DNA from: JADCCX01 sp031378805
Lineage (GTDB): Bacteria > Pseudomonadota > Alphaproteobacteria > Rhizobiales > Beijerinckiaceae
DNA: 64,000 nt
NCBI GenBank assembly: GCA_031378805.1
Contig: JANNEO010000029.1
Coordinates: 1 to 64,000 of the forward strand
Reading direction: 5' to 3'
Numbering within the stretch: the stretch's first letter is position 1; each line of letters begins with the position of its first letter. Positions 60,873 to 64,000 of this stretch are shown here, piece by piece. A program made the translations under genes and the position numbers. The notes below the pieces were generated by a model. It had not been told where the DNA came from, ran no database searches, and worked only from the letters and a program-made list of their open reading frames with translations.

Positions 60873-62065
60873 TGACGCTTGCATCCACCCTGCCCTGGCC
60901 TTTCTTCGATGCCTCGCATCGGGCTTTCGCGGACAGGCTCTCCACCTTCGCGGCAGAAGCGCTGCCAGGACTGCCCCATGACACCACGACTGATGCGGGC
61001 CTTGACTTGGCATGTCGCGCAAGGGTGCGGGCTCTGGGCGATGCGGGCTTCCTGCGCGCTTGCGTACCAGCGGCCTATGGTGGACTTTCGGCCTCGCTGG
61101 ATGTCCGCACGCTGTGCCTGAGCCGCGATATCCTGGCCTGGCATGATGGTCTGGCGGATTTTGGCTTCGCCATGCAGGGGCTAGGTACTGGCTCGATCAC
61201 GCTGTTTGGCTCGGAAGCGCTCAAGCAACGCTACCTGCCTGACGTGGCGACGGGCCGGACCATCGCGGCCTTTGCCCTATCGGAAAAGGAAGCGGGGTCC
61301 GATGTCGCGGCGATGACGACAGCGGCCGTATCGGATGGCCCGGATCATGTTCGCATCACAGGTGAGAAGACCTGGATATCGAATGGCGGAATCGCTGATC
61401 ACTACGTCGTGTTTGCACGCACAGGTGATGCTCCAGGCGCCAAGGGCTTGTCAGCCTTCGTCGTCGATGCCCAGTCGCCGGACCTTGTCATCACCGAGCG
61501 CATCGCAGTGATCGCGCCTCACCCGCTGGCAACGCTGCGTTTCGATGCGGTACGGGTTCCTTTGACCCATCGGCTCGGACAGTCTGGCGATGGCTTCAAG
61601 GTGGCGATGGCGACGCTGGATATCTTCCGCTCGACCGTGGGGGCCGCAGCCCTCGGCTTTGCCCGCCGCGCCCAGCACGAGGCACTGGCGCGGGCACGAT
61701 CCCGCCATCTCTTCGGCGCGCCCATGGCGGAACTGCCCCTGGCACAAGCGGCCATCGCCGAGAGCGAGGCCGAGATCGATGCTGCGGCCCTGCTCGTCTA
61801 TCGTGCGGCCTGGATGAAAGATCAGGGTGCCCCCCGCATCACCCGCGAGGCCGCGATGGCCAAGATGGTGGCGACAGAGAACGCCCAGCGCGTGATCGAC
61901 CGTTCGCTCCAGCTTTTTGGCGGCCTGGGGGTTACCAAAGGCGTCAAGGTCGAGGAACTCTACCGCGAAATCCGCGCCCTGCGCATTTATGAAGGCGCGA
62001 CTGATGTGCAGAAGATCGTCATCGCACGGGAGGCCATCCGGGCTTCATCGGGCGGAGGCCAATGA
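60872..62065 (+). CDS. Acyl-CoA dehydrogenase family protein of the aminobenzoyl-CoA operon
   Basis: A 397-residue flavoprotein with AAFALSEKEAGSDVAAM, ITGEKTWISNGGIADHYVVF, LGQSGDGFKVAMATLDIFRSTVG, and QLFGGLGVTKGVKVEELYREIRALRIYEGATDVQK. These are the complete ACAD signatures, including the C-terminal region that normally supplies the catalytic base. The start at 60872 shares its A with the preceding stop. Overlap of four bases with the CoA ligase gene follows. It probably desaturates the alicyclic CoA intermediate made by AbmA. Confidence 0.93.
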   Translation: MTLASTLPWPFFDASHRAFADRLSTFAAEALPGLPHDTTTDAGLDLACRARVRALGDAGFLRACVPAAYGGLSASLDVRTLCLSRDILAWHDGLADFGFAMQGLGTGSITLFGSEALKQRYLPDVATGRTIAAFALSEKEAGSDVAAMTTAAVSDGPDHVRITGEKTWISNGGIADHYVVFARTGDAPGAKGLSAFVVDAQSPDLVITERIAVIAPHPLATLRFDAVRVPLTHRLGQSGDGFKVAMATLDIFRSTVGAAALGFARRAQHEALARARSRHLFGAPMAELPLAQAAIAESEAEIDAAALLVYRAAWMKDQGAPRITREAAMAKMVATENAQRVIDRSLQLFGGLGVTKGVKVEELYREIRALRIYEGATDVQKIVIAREAIRASSGGGQ

Positions 62066-63708
62066 TGCAGCGCTCCGGGCATGTCGACAGCTTCTGCCGC
62101 GACAATCTGCCTGCCGCTGACCAGCAGCCGCAGTTCCTGTTTTCGCTGCCTGAGCTGGTCTATCCGGAACGCCTGAACTGCGCGTCCGCATTCATCGATC
62201 AGCATGTCGCGGCTGGGCGAGGCCATGCGCCTTGCCTCATCTGCGACGCCCGAACCTGGACTTATGCCGAACTCCTGGAAAAGGTGAACCGCATCGCCAA
62301 CGTGCTGACGCGGGATTTGGGCATGGTGCCGGGCAACCGGGTGCTGCTGCGTTCAGCCAACACGCCGATGCTGGTGGCTGCCACGTTTGCGGTGATCAAG
62401 GCGGGCGGCATCGTCGTCTGCACCATGCCGATGCTGCGGGCCAAGGAGTTGCGCTATCCGCTGGCGAAAGCCCGGATCGGCATCGCGCTCTGCGATAACG
62501 CGCTGAAGGATGAGTTGCAGAAGGCGATCAGCACCGCGGATCATCCCGTGACGCTTGCCTGCTGGGGTGACGGCGGCATGATCGATGCCCTGATGGACAA
62601 GCCGGAGTATGCGCATTTCGACACGGTCGATACCGCATCCGATGATGTCTGCCTGATCGGCTTCACATCGGGCACGACGGGCGAGCCCAAGGGGACGATG
62701 CATTTCCATCGTGATCTCCTGGCGATCTGTGACACCTACAGCAAGCATGTGCTGAAGCCGCTGCCGAGCGACCGCTTCATCGGCTCGCCTCCGCTGGCCT
62801 TCACCTTCGGACTGGGCGGGCTGGTGCTGTTTCCCTTGCGTATCGGGGCCTCAGCCGTGCTGCTGGAATCCGCGCCACCGGAGCAACTGATGGGGGCCAT
62901 CGCCGCACATCGCGCCACCATCTGCTTCACGGCACCGACGGCCTATCGCGTCATGCTGGGCAAGCTTTGCGAGCATGACCTGTCGAGCCTGCGCATATGC
63001 GTATCCGCTGGAGAGGCTCTGCCGCTTGCCACCTTCGAGGCCTGGAAGGCTGCGACTGGCTTGCCCCTGATGGATGGTATCGGGGCGACCGAGATGCTGC
63101 ACATCTTCATCTCCGCACCCGAGGGACACATCAGGCCAGGCAGCACAGGCCTTGCGGTTCCAGGCTTCGAAGCCACCGTGCTTGACGCCAAGGGCAACGC
63201 CGTGCCTGCGGGCACCATCGGTCGCCTGGCGGTGCGTGGTCCCACGGGATGCCGCTATCTCGCGGATGACCGCCAGAGCAAGTATGTCGAGCAGGGCTGG
63301 AACATCACGGGGGACAGTTACATCCGGGATGCCGAAGGGTATTTCTGGTATCAGGCGCGGTCGGACGACATGATCGTCTCGGCGGGCTACAACATCGCAG
63401 GACCAGAGGTGGAGAGCTGCCTCCTCACCCACCCGGCCGTGGCAGAGTGTGGCGTGGTAGGGCAACCCGATGCCGACCGTGGCATGATCGTGAAGGCGTT
63501 TGTCGTGCTCGGGCCTGGCCATCACGGCGCCCCCGCGTTGACCAGGGCCTTGCAGGATTATGTGAAGGCCGAGATCGCGCCCTACAAATATCCCCGCGCA
63601 ATTGCTTATGTGGCAGCACTGCCACGGACCAACACGGGCAAGCTGCAACGCTTCGAGCTGCGACGCATGGCCATCAACGACGCTGAGCGGGCAAGGAATG
63701 GCACCTGA
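62062..63708 (+). CDS. abmG: 2-Aminobenzoate-CoA ligase (benzoate-CoA ligase family)
   Basis: This adenylate-forming ligase activates anthranilate to 2-aminobenzoyl-CoA, the first step of the pathway. The ATP loop is FTSGTTGEPKGTMHFHRD, the A5 motif region is GIGATEMLHIFIS, A8 is YQARSDDMIVSAGYNIAGPEVE, and the A10 lysine is in RTNTGKLQRFELR. At 548 residues it has the usual length of this subgroup and the long N-terminus PELVYPERLNCASAFID. It overlaps the dehydrogenase gene by four bases. Benzoate or salicylate activation is possible, but the AbmA fusion nearby favours 2-aminobenzoate. Confidence 0.9.
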   Translation: MMQRSGHVDSFCRDNLPAADQQPQFLFSLPELVYPERLNCASAFIDQHVAAGRGHAPCLICDARTWTYAELLEKVNRIANVLTRDLGMVPGNRVLLRSANTPMLVAATFAVIKAGGIVVCTMPMLRAKELRYPLAKARIGIALCDNALKDELQKAISTADHPVTLACWGDGGMIDALMDKPEYAHFDTVDTASDDVCLIGFTSGTTGEPKGTMHFHRDLLAICDTYSKHVLKPLPSDRFIGSPPLAFTFGLGGLVLFPLRIGASAVLLESAPPEQLMGAIAAHRATICFTAPTAYRVMLGKLCEHDLSSLRICVSAGEALPLATFEAWKAATGLPLMDGIGATEMLHIFISAPEGHIRPGSTGLAVPGFEATVLDAKGNAVPAGTIGRLAVRGPTGCRYLADDRQSKYVEQGWNITGDSYIRDAEGYFWYQARSDDMIVSAGYNIAGPEVESCLLTHPAVAECGVVGQPDADRGMIVKAFVVLGPGHHGAPALTRALQDYVKAEIAPYKYPRAIAYVAALPRTNTGKLQRFELRRMAINDAERARNGT

Positions 63709-63709
63709 C

Positions 63710-64000
63710 ATGAGCAAGACAGGACATATCCGCAGGCTCCAGCCGCCGGGTTGGCCTCAGCCCAAGGGGTATGCCAACGGCATCGTGGCGCAGGGGGATA
63801 TCGTGGTGACAGGAGGAGTCGTCGGCTGGGACGAGCAAGGTGTTTTCGCGCCGGACTTCGTCGTTCAGGTCCGACAGGCGCTCCTGAACATTCGCGCCAT
63901 CCTGGCGGAAGCGGGTGCCGGGCCGGAGCATCTGGTGCGGCTTACCTGGTATGTCACCGACATGGCGACCTATCGCGGTTCGCTGCGGGACATCGGCGCT
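63710..64000 (+). CDS. RidA family protein (cut by window end)
   Basis: An ATG at 63710, one base after the ligase stop, opens a frame that runs to the window end (97 codons). It has the RidA/YjgF pattern: GYANGIVAQGDIVVTGGVVGWD, VRQALLNIRAILAEAGAGPEHLVRLTWYVTDM. RidA proteins hydrolyse reactive enamines and imines. In this operon the ring-reduced 2-amino intermediate is an enamine, so release of ammonia is a likely role. The conserved Arg region lies beyond the window. Confidence 0.88.
   Translation, partial: MSKTGHIRRLQPPGWPQPKGYANGIVAQGDIVVTGGVVGWDEQGVFAPDFVVQVRQALLNIRAILAEAGAGPEHLVRLTWYVTDMATYRGSLRDIGA

Overview
The window looks like chromosomal DNA of an alphaproteobacterium, most likely of the order Hyphomicrobiales (Rhizobiales). 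The evidence is high GC, a DUF4164-type protein upstream of zapA, the ornithine decarboxylase / GNAT / homospermidine synthase set with a long structured leader, a cpoB-tilS junction, and the palindromic repeat families CCTGAGCCTGTCGAAGG and GGATGAGGGAGAATC. No rRNA, tRNA, transposase, phage gene or CRISPR array was recognised. About 54 coding genes were called, two of them cut by the window ends.

Layout. 1-5.5 kb: cell-surface genes on the minus strand (N-terminal part of an alpha-2-macroglobulin-like protein; a subtilisin-type autotransporter preceded by a short tandem repeat). 5.9-15 kb: homogentisate dioxygenase, cpoB-tilS, a CelD/BioF2-like acetyltransferase, a PhzF-NUDIX pair, and a sugar-acid dehydratase with an SDR. 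15.3-17.3 kb: DUF4164-zapA and a PaaK-like ligase. 17.3-18.8 kb: a compact type II restriction-modification pair of lower GC. 18.9-22.6 kb: the homospermidine operon (odc, GNAT, hss) with a speF-like leader RNA. 22.9-33.9 kb: opgG-like glucan gene, S4 protein, acyltransferase, ALDH/SDR pair, LysR/SDR pair, DUF1223, LpxL-like and TspO genes. 33.9-36.5 kb: divergent ureide/urate pair (M20 amidohydrolase and PuuD). 36.6-39 kb: Na/Pi symporter and a PIN/Phd toxin-antitoxin pair.

39.0-49.2 kb is one long co-oriented minus-strand unit, mostly joined by 4-base stop/start overlaps. In transcription order it holds a TrxR-like ferredoxin-NADP reductase, the FAD subunit and the fused [2Fe-2S]+molybdopterin subunit of a xanthine-dehydrogenase-family hydroxylase, a 6-hydroxynicotinate-reductase homologue, a UPF0280 (ApbE-like) protein, and a TctC-TctB-TctA transporter. 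It reads as an N-heterocycle (probably nicotinate) import, hydroxylation and ring-reduction module; UPF0280 may be the flavin transferase for the reductase.

49.3-53.4 kb carries an acyl-CoA dehydrogenase, an APH-type kinase and a small DUF6285-like protein, the trio known from LvaC/LvaA/LvaB (phosphorylation-dependent removal of a 4-hydroxy group from acyl-CoAs), followed by an 8-oxoguanine deaminase. 53.4-56.2 kb is a large DUF2339 membrane protein. 56.3-64 kb is an aerobic 2-aminobenzoyl-CoA (anthranilate) cluster. A fused monooxygenase/reductase (AbmA) diverges from an SDR, MarR, enoyl-CoA hydratase, acyl-CoA dehydrogenase, 2-aminobenzoate-CoA ligase and RidA operon, with two matching palindromic operators in the shared promoter. 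The overall picture is a metabolically versatile soil or water heterotroph.
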